Source: Prauserella_A sp040635515 (GTDB lineage Bacteria > Actinomycetota > Actinomycetes > Mycobacteriales > Pseudonocardiaceae). From it: a stretch of 64,000 nucleotides of DNA. Position 1 is the stretch's first letter. Each line of letters opens with the position of its first letter. A program made the position numbers and the translations under genes. Below the pieces are notes generated by a model that was given only the letters and a program-made list of their open reading frames with translations, ran no database searches and was not told the DNA's origin. The stretch is taken from positions 744,001 to 808,000 of the forward strand of contig JBEYHY010000004.1 of assembly GCA_040635515.1 (NCBI GenBank), given 5' to 3'. Shown here in pieces: positions 1 to 8,715 of this stretch.

Positions 1-483
1 CGCGGTTTCCAGAACCTCGTCGAGTAGCACCTCGGCCTTGCCTTCGTCGGTGCCCTCGGCGAGTGCCAGCTCGCTCACCAGAATTTGCCGCGCCTTGGCC
101 AGCATCCGCTTCTCACCTGCGGAAAGGCCGCGGTCCTTTTCACGTCGCCAGAGGTCGCGCACCACTTCGGCCACCTTGTTGACATCGCCTGAGGCGAGCT
201 TTTCGAGGTTGGCCTTGTACCGGCGAGACCAGTTTGTCGGCTCGTCGGTGTGAGGAGCGCGCAACACGTCGAAAACGCGATTAAGCCCGTCCTGACCCAC
301 GACATCACGAACGCCGACGATTTCGGCGTTGTCTGCGGGGACACGAACAGTGAGATCTCCCTGCGCGACCTTGAGCACGAGATACTGCTTTTCCTCGCCC
401 TTGATCACGCGTGTCTCAATCGCTTCGATGAGTGCGGCACCGTGGTGCGGGTAGACGACGGTCTCTCCGACCTTGAAAACCAT
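1..483 (-). CDS. carD: CarD-family RNA polymerase-binding transcription regulator (3' end cut by window edge)
   Basis: CarD binds the RNA polymerase beta subunit and stabilises the promoter open complex, mainly at rRNA and housekeeping promoters in actinobacteria. Translating the minus strand from the ATG at 483 gives 161 codons without a stop, almost the usual length of about 162, so only the last codon or two and the stop are missing. The N-terminal polymerase-interaction domain shows VVYPHHGAALIE and an Arg at residue 25. The C-terminal helical DNA-binding domain keeps Trp85 (TNWSRRYKANLEKL), the residue that wedges the upstream edge of the bubble. The order carD, lpqE, radA matches the mycobacterial locus. 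Identification is near certain. Confidence 0.96.
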   Translation of the reverse strand, partial: MVFKVGETVVYPHHGAALIEAIETRVIKGEEKQYLVLKVAQGDLTVRVPADNAEIVGVRDVVGQDGLNRVFDVLRAPHTDEPTNWSRRYKANLEKLASGDVNKVAEVVRDLWRREKDRGLSAGEKRMLAKARQILVSELALAEGTDEGKAEVLLDEVLETA

Positions 484-594
484 GTGTCCTCTGCCCCTTT
501 CGCTCCATCCAGCTTAGCACGGAGCCTCAAAGGGTAACCAGCTACCCGCGCTCGTCCTCGCAGGTCAGTGGCCTAATCAGCAAACGGCCGGGGG

Positions 595-616
595 TTGACA
601 AACGCGAAATTCGCGT
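595..616. promoter_or_regulatory. TTGACA element followed by a perfect 15-bp palindrome in the carD-lpqE gap
   Basis: The 321-bp gap 484-804 between the divergent carD and lpqE genes has no convincing gene. It contains TTGACA at 595-600 and, directly after it, the inverted repeat ACGCGAA-A-TTCGCGT at 602-616. I see no good -10 at the right distance on the plus strand, so which gene the site serves is open. An operator is inferred; the palindrome itself is plain in the sequence. Confidence 0.4.
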
Positions 617-804
617 ACTCACGCTGGTGGTGGCGACACCATTCCTTGTCTGGCTCCAATCCGCTTCTAATCCATTGTGGACGACAAATCCCGCCGACCG
701 GGGTGCGTGCCGCCGCCGAACGCCCACCACGTGCCGCGTCACATCGGACCGCCGGATAGTCTGCGCAGCAGGGTTATGACCCCGGCTAGGGAGGATTCGG
801 AGAA

Positions 805-1353
805 GTGAAACGTCGCATGCTGGGCGCAGCCGCGTTCGGTCTCGGTGCCGCGTTGCTGGTGACGGGTTGCGGGGCAGGGCAGATCACTCAGACGGACACC
901 CAGGTCGCGGCCGTCAACGGTGCGGAGGCTCAGGTCGGCACCATGGCCATCCGCAACGCGGAGCTGGCCTACCCCACCGGCGGTGAGCCCGCCGTGCACA
1001 CCGAGGGCTCCGACGCCGACGTGTTGATGAGCATCGTCAATCAGGCTGGGGAGGATGACCAGCTGGTCTCCGCCAGTTCCGAGAGTGCCGACAACGTGGA
1101 GATCGGCGGCGAGCGCGGTATCCCCGGCGCCACGACGCTGGCCATCAGCCCGACGGCACCCGAAAACGGAAATCAGCTCCACGGCACCATCACCCTGCAG
1201 GGCCTGAAGCAAGAGGTCCGGCCCGGTCAGAACCTGGTCATCACCCTGACGTTCCGCGAAGCGGGCGAGGTGCGGGTCGACCTGCCCGTCATGGCGCCGA
1301 CCGAGCCGAGGGAGGAGCCCGAGGAGGGGCACGAAGAGGGCGGCGGTCACTGA
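805..1353 (+). CDS. lpqE: LpqE-like lipoprotein
   Basis: A 182-residue exported lipoprotein. Residues 1-21 form a signal peptide (MKRR, then a hydrophobic stretch) ending in the lipobox LVTGC, so Cys22 should be lipidated and the protein held on the outer face of the membrane. The middle part, with VRPGQNLVITLTF and the alternating hydrophobic strand GEVRVDLPV, fits a small beta-sandwich like the PCuAC/DUF461 group, but I do not see that family's His/Met copper ligands. The tail is Glu/Gly/His-rich. The GTG start follows a GGAGG element. The name rests on position between carD and radA, as Rv3584 in M. tuberculosis; the biochemical role is unknown. Confidence 0.75.
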   Translation: MKRRMLGAAAFGLGAALLVTGCGAGQITQTDTQVAAVNGAEAQVGTMAIRNAELAYPTGGEPAVHTEGSDADVLMSIVNQAGEDDQLVSASSESADNVEIGGERGIPGATTLAISPTAPENGNQLHGTITLQGLKQEVRPGQNLVITLTFREAGEVRVDLPVMAPTEPREEPEEGHEEGGGH

Positions 1354-1382
1354 CTGTCGGTCCCTCCGGCTAGTTTCCCCAC

Positions 1383-2759
1383 GTGGTCAAGAAGGCGTCC
1401 AGCAGCTTCCGGTGTGCCGAGTGCGGTCTTGAGGTCGCCAAGTGGGTGGGCCGGTGCCCCGAGTGTCAGGCGTGGGGAACGATCGAGGAGCGGGGCGAGA
1501 GCAGGCCGCCCATCGCGAGGGTCGCCGCTGGTGCGCCGAGTGCGCCCGCTCGTCCCATTGCCCACGTCGACATCGAGAGTTCGAGGGCTGCCGAGACGGG
1601 GGTCTCCGAGCTCGATCGCGTACTCGGCGGCGGTCTCGTGCCCGGCGCGGTGGTGCTGCTGGCCGGCGAACCCGGTGTCGGCAAGTCGACATTGCTGCTT
1701 GAGGTGGCACACCGGTGGGCGGAGCGAGCGGGTAAGGCCGCACCCGCGCTCTATGTCACGGGCGAGGAATCCGCTGGTCAAGTCAGACTGCGTGCCGAAA
1801 GGACGGGTAACGTCCACGAGCGGATGTACCTCGCGGCGGAAAGCGACCTCGGCGCCATCCTCGGTCACGTCGACGACGTCAAGCCGGGCCTGCTGATCGT
1901 CGACTCGGTGCAGACGATGTCGTCGCCGCAGGTGGACAACGCTCCCGGCGGGGTCACGCAGGTCAGGGCCGTCACGGCAGGACTCGTGGCGCTCGCCAAG
2001 GAGCGCGGCCTGCCGATCGTGCTCGTCGGCCATGTCACCAAGGACGGCTCCGTCGCGGGCCCCCGGGTTCTCGAACACCTCGTCGACGTCGTACTGCACT
2101 TCGAGGGCGACCGGCACTCGACGCTGCGGATGGTGCGCGGGGTCAAGAACCGGTTCGGCGCCGCCGACGAGATCGGCTGCTTCGAACTGCGAGACGACGG
2201 CATCGTCGGCGTTCCCGATCCGTCGGGGCTGTTCCTGAACCGCCACGCCGAGGCCGTCCCCGGTACGGCCGTCACCGTCACCGTCGAGGGCAAACGCCCG
2301 CTGCTCGGCGAGGTGCAGGCGCTCGTCGGCCGCTCAACGCTCAACCAGCCCAGGCGCGCGGTGAGCGGGCTCGACTCCTCCAGGGTGAGCATGGTGCTCG
2401 CGGTGCTGGAGAAACGAGGCCGCATCCAGCTCGGCGACAAGGACATCTACACCGCGACCGTCGGCGGCATGAAGGTCACCGAACCCGCCGTGGACCTGGC
2501 CGTGGCGCTGGCCGTCTCGTCCGCCTTCACCGACACCGCGTTGTCGCCGAGGCTCGTCGCCATCGGCGAAGTCGGTCTCGCGGGGGAGGTACGCCGCATC
2601 ACCGGGGTCGGCAGGCGGCTCGCGGAGGCCGTGCGGCTCGGCTTCACCCACGCGCTCGTGCCGCCCGATCCCGGTCCGCTGCCGGAGGGCATCCAGACGC
2701 TGGAGGTCGGTGACCTCGCCGGCGCGCTGCATGCCGTCAAGTACGTGCCGGTCGGTTGA
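1383..2759 (+). CDS. radA: DNA repair protein RadA
   Basis: RadA (Sms) is a RecA-like, DnaB-type helicase that drives branch migration in recombination intermediates. The 458-residue protein has the expected order: a zinc finger with Cys11/Cys14 and Cys25/Cys28, a Walker A motif GEPGVGKST near residue 95, a Walker B region ending LLIVDSVQT, the diagnostic KNRFG motif near 255, and a C-terminal Lon-protease-like domain (TVGGMKVTEPAVDLAVALA). It starts at a GTG 29 bp after the lpqE stop, so the two are probably co-transcribed. In mycobacteria disA follows radA; here the next gene is convergent and disA is absent. Confidence 0.96.
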   Translation: MVKKASSSFRCAECGLEVAKWVGRCPECQAWGTIEERGESRPPIARVAAGAPSAPARPIAHVDIESSRAAETGVSELDRVLGGGLVPGAVVLLAGEPGVGKSTLLLEVAHRWAERAGKAAPALYVTGEESAGQVRLRAERTGNVHERMYLAAESDLGAILGHVDDVKPGLLIVDSVQTMSSPQVDNAPGGVTQVRAVTAGLVALAKERGLPIVLVGHVTKDGSVAGPRVLEHLVDVVLHFEGDRHSTLRMVRGVKNRFGAADEIGCFELRDDGIVGVPDPSGLFLNRHAEAVPGTAVTVTVEGKRPLLGEVQALVGRSTLNQPRRAVSGLDSSRVSMVLAVLEKRGRIQLGDKDIYTATVGGMKVTEPAVDLAVALAVSSAFTDTALSPRLVAIGEVGLAGEVRRITGVGRRLAEAVRLGFTHALVPPDPGPLPEGIQTLEVGDLAGALHAVKYVPVG

Positions 2760-2771
2760 GCCGGGCGAGGG

Positions 2772-5303
2772 TCACTCGGCCAGCAGCCGCGCGCAGCGGA
2801 TGAGGCCCAGATGCGAGTAGGCCTGCGGGTGGTTGCCGAGCGAGCGCTCCGCCACCGGGTCGTACTGCTCTGGAAGCAGCCCAGTTGGGCCCGCGGCGTC
2901 GACGAGCTGCTCGAACAGTTCCTGGGCTTCGGTGCGGCGGCCGGTCAGCAGATACGCCTCGATCAGCCACGCCGCGCACAGGTGGAAGCCGCCCTCGTCG
3001 CCAGGCAGCCCGTCATCCCTGCGGTAGCGGTAGACGGTCGAGCCGCTGCGCAGTTCCGCCTCGATCGCGGTGACCGTCGACTGGAATCGCTCGTCGGCCG
3101 GATCGAGCAGCCCGGAAAGCCCGACGAACAGCGAAGCGGCGTCGAGATCCGTGCCGTCGTAGGCGGTCGTGTATGCCCTGACCTGGTCGTTCCAGCCGTG
3201 TTCCAGCACGTCGTGGGCGATGGTGTCCCTGAGCTGTGGCCAGCCCTCCGGGACGGGGCGGCCGTAGATCTCGCCGAGTTTGATCGCCCTGTCCAGCGTC
3301 AGCCAGCACATCACGCGCGAGTAGACGCGGTGCCGGGGCACGTGCCGCTCTTCCCAGATGCCGTGATCCGGTTCGTCCCAGCGCCGCTTCACCGCCTCGG
3401 CCATGGCCCTGACCAGCTGCCAGTCCTGGTCGCGAAGGTTTCCCCTCGCCTCGGCGAGCGTCATCACCAGCTCGACGACGGGACCGAACACGTCGAGCTG
3501 GACCTGGTGATTGGCGAGGTTTCCGACCCGTACCGGCCGGGAGCCCTTGTAGCCGGGAAGGGAATCGATCACGGCCTCCGCGCCGAGCTGGGTCCCCGCG
3601 AGCGTGTACAGCGGGTGTAGCCGCTCAGGGCCCGCGAGGGTGGCGAGGACGCCGTGCAGCCAGCGGAGGAACCCTTCGGCCTCGTCGAGCGAGCCGAGGC
3701 TCACCAGCTCACGGACGGTCATGGCGCCGTCCCGGATCCAGCAGAACCGGTAGTCCCAGTTGCGGACCCCGCCGATCTCCTCGGGCAGTGACGTCGTGGC
3801 CGCTGCCATCACGCCGCCGGTGTCGGAGTTGGCCAGGCCGCGCAGGGTGAGCGCGGAGCGGGCGACCAGCTCAGGTTCGACGTTCGGGAGTTTCAGCGTC
3901 GTCGCCCACTCGCTCCAGTACTCGCCCGCCCTCGCGCGGCGGTCGATCTCGGAAAGCTCGTGCGGGCCGAGGTCGGTGGTGCCGCAGCGCAGTTCGAGCA
4001 CGATCGGCTGGGTCGCGGTGGGCTGGACGATTGCCCTCGCGGTGTCGTGCATGCCGTCGTTGGTGATCTCCCATTGGACGCCGGGAGCGCGCAGCACGAA
4101 CGGCTCCGAGGTGCCGAGCACCCTGAGCCCGTCCTGTTCCTGGAGCAAACTCACCGGGACGCCGCCGAACTCGGGACGCGGAGCGAAGACGATGGAAGCG
4201 GTCGCCTCTCCGGAAATGACCCTGACCAGGTCGGTCCTGTGTGTGGCGCACTCCGGTTCGAGGTAGTCCGTGACCAGTAGCCGCGACCAGCGCGTTTCCA
4301 CGGTCATGGTGTTGGGAAGATAGCGCTGGCCCAGCGGCAGGCCGTTGCGGTGCGGTTTGATCGAGAAATGCCCCGCGCTCTCGCTGCCGAGCAGGTCGGC
4401 GAACACCGCGGCCGCGTCCGGCCCCGGGTGGCACAGCCAGGTGAGCTTCGCGTCCGGGGTGAGCAAAGCCACGGCGCGTTCGGAAGCGAGCATCGAGATT
4501 CGCTCGATGGGAGGAGACTGCTCGCCGTACAACCAGTTGCGGCGCTCTTCGAGCATGAAGGCCAGCACGGTGGCGACCTGCTCGGTGTCGCCGACGCGGT
4601 ACTGCGCGGCCGAATCGCCGCCGCCGACCTTGATGCCGAGGTCGGGACCGGTCAGCCTGACGAAGGCCTTCTCATCGGTGACGTCGTCGCCGATGAACAC
4701 GGCGGCGGTCGCACCAACCTGGTGCCGCAACGTGTCGAGCGCGTTGCCCTTGTCGGTCTGGATGACCGAGAGTTCGACGACCTCTTTTCCGTCCGTCGTC
4801 GAGACTCCCTCCCACCTGCTTGGTCCATTGTGGACGGAATCGATGATCCGCTTCGCATCCGCCCTTTCGGCTCTGCGGACGTGCACGGCGATGCTCGCGG
4901 GTTTGACTTCGAGCGAGGCGCCGCGCACCCCTTCGATGAGCCGGTGCAGCTCCTCCTCGACCCTGCGGTGCAGTTCCCTCGCCTCGGCGTCGATCGCGTG
5001 GACGAAACCGATGTCGAACTCCGAACCGTGACTGCCGACGAGGTGGACCTCGGCAGGAAGCCGGGAAAGAGTGGCGAGATCGCGCAGCGCCCTCCCCGAG
5101 ATCACGGCAGTCGTCGTCTCGTGCAGACCGGCCAGCGAACGCAGCGCGCCGACTGACTCGGGACGGGCTCTCGCGTCGTCGGGGTTCTCCGTAATCGGTG
5201 CCAGCGTGCCGTCGTAGTCGCAGGCGACCAGCAGGCGCGGCGTCCTGGCGATCTGCACGATCGCGCGCCGCAGCTCGGCGGGCAGGGCCTCGGCGGTCAA
5301 CAC
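2772..5303 (-). CDS. otsB: Trehalose-6-phosphate phosphatase fused to a GH15 glucoamylase/trehalase-like domain
   Basis: Two enzymes in one chain of about 843 residues. Residues about 1-260 are a HAD phosphatase of the OtsB family: nucleophile motif DYDGT near residue 30, TAVISGR, GSHGSE, and GDDVTDE near 225. They should convert trehalose-6-phosphate to trehalose. The rest is a GH15 (alpha/alpha)6 hydrolase with GGVRNWDYRFCWIRDGA and GYKGSRPVRVGN, as in actinobacterial GH15 trehalases and glucoamylases. The reading frame is open to 5384, but a GTG at 5303 directly behind AAGGAGG leaves 32 bp after otsA, so I prefer that start. The neighbouring otsA supplies the phosphatase substrate. Whether the hydrolase part acts on trehalose or another alpha-glucan cannot be read from sequence. 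Confidence 0.88.
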   Translation of the reverse strand: MLTAEALPAELRRAIVQIARTPRLLVACDYDGTLAPITENPDDARARPESVGALRSLAGLHETTTAVISGRALRDLATLSRLPAEVHLVGSHGSEFDIGFVHAIDAEARELHRRVEEELHRLIEGVRGASLEVKPASIAVHVRRAERADAKRIIDSVHNGPSRWEGVSTTDGKEVVELSVIQTDKGNALDTLRHQVGATAAVFIGDDVTDEKAFVRLTGPDLGIKVGGGDSAAQYRVGDTEQVATVLAFMLEERRNWLYGEQSPPIERISMLASERAVALLTPDAKLTWLCHPGPDAAAVFADLLGSESAGHFSIKPHRNGLPLGQRYLPNTMTVETRWSRLLVTDYLEPECATHRTDLVRVISGEATASIVFAPRPEFGGVPVSLLQEQDGLRVLGTSEPFVLRAPGVQWEITNDGMHDTARAIVQPTATQPIVLELRCGTTDLGPHELSEIDRRARAGEYWSEWATTLKLPNVEPELVARSALTLRGLANSDTGGVMAAATTSLPEEIGGVRNWDYRFCWIRDGAMTVRELVSLGSLDEAEGFLRWLHGVLATLAGPERLHPLYTLAGTQLGAEAVIDSLPGYKGSRPVRVGNLANHQVQLDVFGPVVELVMTLAEARGNLRDQDWQLVRAMAEAVKRRWDEPDHGIWEERHVPRHRVYSRVMCWLTLDRAIKLGEIYGRPVPEGWPQLRDTIAHDVLEHGWNDQVRAYTTAYDGTDLDAASLFVGLSGLLDPADERFQSTVTAIEAELRSGSTVYRYRRDDGLPGDEGGFHLCAAWLIEAYLLTGRRTEAQELFEQLVDAAGPTGLLPEQYDPVAERSLGNHPQAYSHLGLIRCARLLAE

Positions 5304-5335
5304 TCCTCCTTCAGGAGCCGGCAGTGGGCTGGAAG

Positions 5336-6787
5336 TCAGGCGGCGGGCTCGGATCCCAGAGCTTCGAGGAACGAGCGGGCCCATCGATCGACATCATGGG
5401 TCAGAACCTGACGACGCAAGGCACGCATCCGGCGTCGACCTTCCGCGGGATCGAGCGTAATAGCCTGTTCGAGTGCGTTCTTCACCCCGTCCAGGTCATG
5501 CGGGTTGACCAGGAAAGCGCTGCTCAACTCGGCCGCGGCGCCCGCGAACTCGGAAAGCACCAGCGCTCCGCCGAGGTCGTGCCTGCAGGCGACGTATTCC
5601 TTGCAGACAAGGTTCATGCCGTCCCGCAGTGGCGTCACCACCATGATGTCCGCCGCGGAGAAGAACGCGGCGAGTTCCTTGCGGTTCACCGACTGATGCA
5701 GATAGTGCACGACGGGGTGGCCCACCTTGGCGAATTCCCCGTTGATCCGGCCGACCATCTGCTCGATCTCGCCGCGCATCCGCTGGTAGTGCTCGACGCG
5801 TTCCCTGCTGGGGGTGGCGAGCTGGACGAAGGTCACGTCCCCGGGGTTGACCCTGCCTTCCTGAAGCAGTTCGTGGAATGCCTGTAGCCGCAGGTCGATG
5901 CCCTTGGTGTAGTCGAGGCGGTCGACGCCGAGCAGAATCGTCCTCGGATTGCCGAGGTCACTCCTGACCTGCGCCGCGCGCTCGGAAACGGCCTTCGTCC
6001 TCGACAGCGCGTCGAGCCCGGCCGCGTCGATCGAGATCGGGAACGCGCCCACCCGCACCGTGCGGTCGCCGACCTGGACCATGCCCGGCCTCGACCGGAC
6101 ACCGACGGAACCCCGGCTCGGTTCCAGGCCGATGAGCTGTCTCGCCAGCCACAGGAAGTTCTGCGCACCGCCGGGGCGATGAAATCCGACGAGGTCGGCG
6201 CCGATGAGCCCGCGCACGATCTCCGCGCGCCACGGCAGCTGCATGAACAGCTCGACCGGAGGAAAGGGAATGTGCAGGAAGAAGCCGATCCGCAGGTCGG
6301 GCCTCAGCTCCCTGAGCATGCTCGGCACGAGCTGGAGCTGATAGTCCTGCACCCAGACCGTGGCGCCCTCGCCCGCGACGGCCGCGCTGGCCTCCGCGAA
6401 CCGGCGATTCACCCGAACGTAGCTTTCCCACCAGCTTCGGTCGAAGATCGGCGGCGCGACCACGTCGTGGTACAGCGGCCACAACGTCGCGTTGGAGAAA
6501 CCCTCGTAGTAGTCCCTGACGTCGGCCGAACTCAGCGATACGGGATGGAGGATGAGCCCTTCGTCGGTGAATTCGTCCACCTCGACGTCCGGAACACCGG
6601 GCCAGCCGACCCAGGCACCCTTGCGAGACCGGAGGAACGGTTCCAGCGCGGACACGAGCCCGCCGGGGCTCTGTGTCCAGCGCTGGGTGCCATCGGCCGC
6701 GCGATCGAGGTCAACTGGTAGCCGATTGGCCACGACGACGAACTCGGCTCTTGCCTCGGACGACTCCGCATTTCCCTCGGACGGCAT
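5336..6787 (-). CDS. otsA: Trehalose-6-phosphate synthase (GT20)
   Basis: OtsA joins glucose from a nucleotide sugar to glucose-6-phosphate, the first step of OtsAB trehalose synthesis in the cytoplasm. At 483 residues it has the normal length. Recognisable parts are VVVANRLPVDL and SPGGLVSALEP at the N-terminus, WVQDYQLQLVPSMLRELRPD, GFFLHIPFPPVE, the sugar-nucleotide site LLGVDRLDYTKGID, and VVTPLRDGMNLVCKEYVACR near the C-terminus. It lies immediately upstream of the otsB-GH15 gene on the same strand (32-bp gap), so the two should be one transcript. thrE ends 24 bp further upstream on the same strand and may be transcribed with them. Confidence 0.95.
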   Translation of the reverse strand: MPSEGNAESSEARAEFVVVANRLPVDLDRAADGTQRWTQSPGGLVSALEPFLRSRKGAWVGWPGVPDVEVDEFTDEGLILHPVSLSSADVRDYYEGFSNATLWPLYHDVVAPPIFDRSWWESYVRVNRRFAEASAAVAGEGATVWVQDYQLQLVPSMLRELRPDLRIGFFLHIPFPPVELFMQLPWRAEIVRGLIGADLVGFHRPGGAQNFLWLARQLIGLEPSRGSVGVRSRPGMVQVGDRTVRVGAFPISIDAAGLDALSRTKAVSERAAQVRSDLGNPRTILLGVDRLDYTKGIDLRLQAFHELLQEGRVNPGDVTFVQLATPSRERVEHYQRMRGEIEQMVGRINGEFAKVGHPVVHYLHQSVNRKELAAFFSAADIMVVTPLRDGMNLVCKEYVACRHDLGGALVLSEFAGAAAELSSAFLVNPHDLDGVKNALEQAITLDPAEGRRRMRALRRQVLTHDVDRWARSFLEALGSEPAA

Positions 6788-6811
6788 GCTTGAAACAGTA
6801 TCGTGCGAGAC

Positions 6812-8329
6812 CTATTCCAGGCGTTGTCCAGTGTCGAGGGGACCGGCCAGCCTCGGCCCCGAGAGCTTGCGTTCCAGTCGGCCAAGCCCTGTTCGCACGG
6901 GTTGCGCGAGGAATTCACCGAGCACGACACCGGCCGCCAGCGCGAGCCCGATGGCGATGGCTCCCATGAGCGTTCCCATGCTTCCGCCGTCGGCCAACTC
7001 GGACATGCCTCGGTAGGTCGCGAGCCCCGGCAGCAGGGGGGTGATGCCGGAAACCGCCACGACGAGGGGCGTGACCTGCAGTCTCCTGGACAAGACGCCG
7101 CCGCCGAAACCGACGAGGGTCGCGGCGAACGCCGACGCGATGATCGGGCCCGCACCGGTGGCGAGCAGGAGACCGTACGTTCCGGCGCCGACTCCACCCG
7201 CGATGGCCGCGACCAGCAGCGGCCGCAGTTTCGAGTACGAGGCAAGCGCGAAGCACGCCGCCGCGCCACACCCGGCGACCAGCGTGATGAGGACGCCGAC
7301 CGCGGTGACATCCGGCACAGCGGCCGTCGGCGGCGGTGCGATCGGCGCGCCGAGCTGGTTCGCGATGCTGATCGCGAACGCGACTCCGGTGATGAGTCCC
7401 GCACTCATCAGCACCACTTCCAACGTGCGTCCTGCCGCCGTGACGTAGTAACCGGTGATGGCGTCCTGAACCGCCGAGACCGTCGAGAGCCCCGACAGCA
7501 ACACCGTCAGCGCCGCCGCGACGACCAGCGTCGGCTGGAGCGGAATGAAGTTGAGGTTCACGATGCCGATGGCGGCGAGCGTCGCCACGAATCCGCCTGC
7601 CACCTGCTGGAAGAAGAAGGGCAGCTGCAGTCTGTTCAGCCGCCGCCCGACCCTGTCGACGACGGCGCTGATGACGAAAGAGACGAACGGAGCCCAGCCG
7701 GTGCCACCCAGCAGGAGGGTGATGAAACCGGCCATACCGCCCCATGCCAGCGTCGACACCCAGCGCGGATAAGGGTGCTTGGCGTTGGTGATCTGGTGCA
7801 GCTCGGTGTAGGCGTCCTCGGTGCTCATGCGGTTGCGCAGCAGTCTCTGCACCAGACGCTCGGTGTCCGAGAGGCGCGTGTAGTCGAGGCTGCGGCTCCT
7901 GACCACGCGAACGGCGGTGACCGGTGACAGTTCGCTGCCGCGATGACAGCTCACGGTGATCGACGTGAAAATGACGTCGACCTCACAATGGGGTAGACCC
8001 AGCGCGCGCGTCAGGGCCAGGATCGTCGCGGTGACATCGGAAGCACCGGCGCCGCTTGCCATCTGAACCTCGCCAATGCGCAGGACGAGGTCGAGCACCA
8101 GATGGACGGTGGCTTCGTCGGGAAGTTGCGGGCCCATCGTGGCGGTCGTGTCGACGACGGGCAGCTCACCTGTCGGTGCCTCAAGGATCTGCCATGCGCG
8201 TCGGCTGCTTTTGCGGCTGCGCGGCTGGCGCCGGCCGTGCTTGTCTGACTGATCCTCGGCCGGTGCCTCAAGGATCTGCCACGCGTGCCGGCGGTTCGGC
8301 GCCGATCTCGCGCGCGGCCTGAGTTTCAT
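6812..8329 (-). CDS. thrE: ThrE-type threonine/serine exporter
   Basis: A membrane protein of about 505 residues from the ThrE family, which exports threonine and serine by proton-motive force in corynebacteria. The N-terminal half carries the cytoplasmic amphipathic DUF1212 domain (GEVQMASGAGASDVTATI); the C-terminal half has about ten hydrophobic segments. The frame runs to 8413, but the ATG at 8329 stands seven bases behind a strong AAGGAGG, which decides the start. The first 60 residues are basic and contain the octapeptide AWQILEAP twice, encoded by two identical 20-bp stretches. tRNA-Thr lies just upstream on the other strand. Substrate is inferred from the family. Confidence 0.85.
   Translation of the reverse strand: MKLRPRARSAPNRRHAWQILEAPAEDQSDKHGRRQPRSRKSSRRAWQILEAPTGELPVVDTTATMGPQLPDEATVHLVLDLVLRIGEVQMASGAGASDVTATILALTRALGLPHCEVDVIFTSITVSCHRGSELSPVTAVRVVRSRSLDYTRLSDTERLVQRLLRNRMSTEDAYTELHQITNAKHPYPRWVSTLAWGGMAGFITLLLGGTGWAPFVSFVISAVVDRVGRRLNRLQLPFFFQQVAGGFVATLAAIGIVNLNFIPLQPTLVVAAALTVLLSGLSTVSAVQDAITGYYVTAAGRTLEVVLMSAGLITGVAFAISIANQLGAPIAPPPTAAVPDVTAVGVLITLVAGCGAAACFALASYSKLRPLLVAAIAGGVGAGTYGLLLATGAGPIIASAFAATLVGFGGGVLSRRLQVTPLVVAVSGITPLLPGLATYRGMSELADGGSMGTLMGAIAIGLALAAGVVLGEFLAQPVRTGLGRLERKLSGPRLAGPLDTGQRLE
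8175..8281. repeat. Duplicated 20-bp segment inside thrE, encoding AWQILEAP twice
   Basis: The same 20 bases, starting GGTGCCTCAAGG, occur at 8175-8194 and 8262-8281, both inside the 5' coding region of thrE. They encode AWQILEAP in the same frame. The 67 bases between them encode a basic linker. This is either a recent duplication or a short linear motif kept twice by selection. Confidence 0.8.
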
Positions 8330-8429
8330 TTCCCACCTCCTTCGCAGGTTTCCCGGGGAGCATCGACCGAGGTGCTCCCGCTGTTGCACCCTTACCGGAG
8401 TGGCGTTGGCCACGTTTTCCGATCACGAA

Positions 8430-8533
8430 GTCGCATGACCAATTTAGCGCTCGAATGGGTCTTGAACCGGCTCGCGGAGTCGCGCGACCAGGTGCCGTTG
8501 CGAAGGGGGCTGCCGATATAGTGGTCGCGCGAC
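8430..8533. promoter_or_regulatory. Three GTCGCNNGAC palindromes around the tRNA-Thr promoter
   Basis: GTCGCGCGAC, a perfect 10-bp palindrome, occurs at 8479-8488 and 8524-8533, and a near copy GTCGCATGAC at 8430-8439. Spacing is 49 and 45 bp. A TATAGT at 8517-8522 is the likely -10 element for the tRNA, so the last palindrome sits at its transcription start. The same gap also holds the thrE promoter. Operator function is inferred. Confidence 0.4.
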
Positions 8534-8555
8534 CATGGCCAGGCTGTGGAAGCAG

Positions 8556-8628
8556 GCCAACATAGCTCAGTTGGTAGAGCAGCTGTCTTGTAAACAGCAG
8601 GTCAGGGGTTCGAGTCCCCTTGTTGGCT
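8556..8628 (+). tRNA. tRNA-Thr (anticodon TGT)
   Basis: A complete cloverleaf can be drawn. The acceptor stem GCCAACA (8556-8562) pairs with TGTTGGC (8621-8627), and the discriminator base is T8628. The D stem is GCTC/GAGC, the anticodon stem GCTGT/ACAGC with loop CTTGTAA (anticodon TGT at 8589-8591, reading ACA), and the T arm is AGGGG-TTCGAGT-CCCCT. The 3' CCA is not encoded, as is common in actinomycetes. A TATAGT about 35 bp upstream may be its -10 box. Confidence 0.97.
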
Positions 8629-8636
8629 CCCTCTCT

Positions 8637-8671
8637 GCCAGGGAGTTGCCCAAACCGGGCCACTCCCTGGC
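8637..8671 (+). terminator. Intrinsic terminator hairpin after tRNA-Thr
   Basis: The arms GCCAGGGAGT (8637-8646) and ACTCCCTGGC (8662-8671) pair perfectly over 10 bp. An inner GCCC/GGGC stem extends the helix around an AAACC loop. There is no T-run, which is usual for high-GC actinomycetes. It begins 8 bp after the tRNA. Confidence 0.8.
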
Positions 8672-8715
8672 GTCTCCGTCGTTGCCGCCGCGCGAACCCC
8701 GGCAGCTACCGATCC

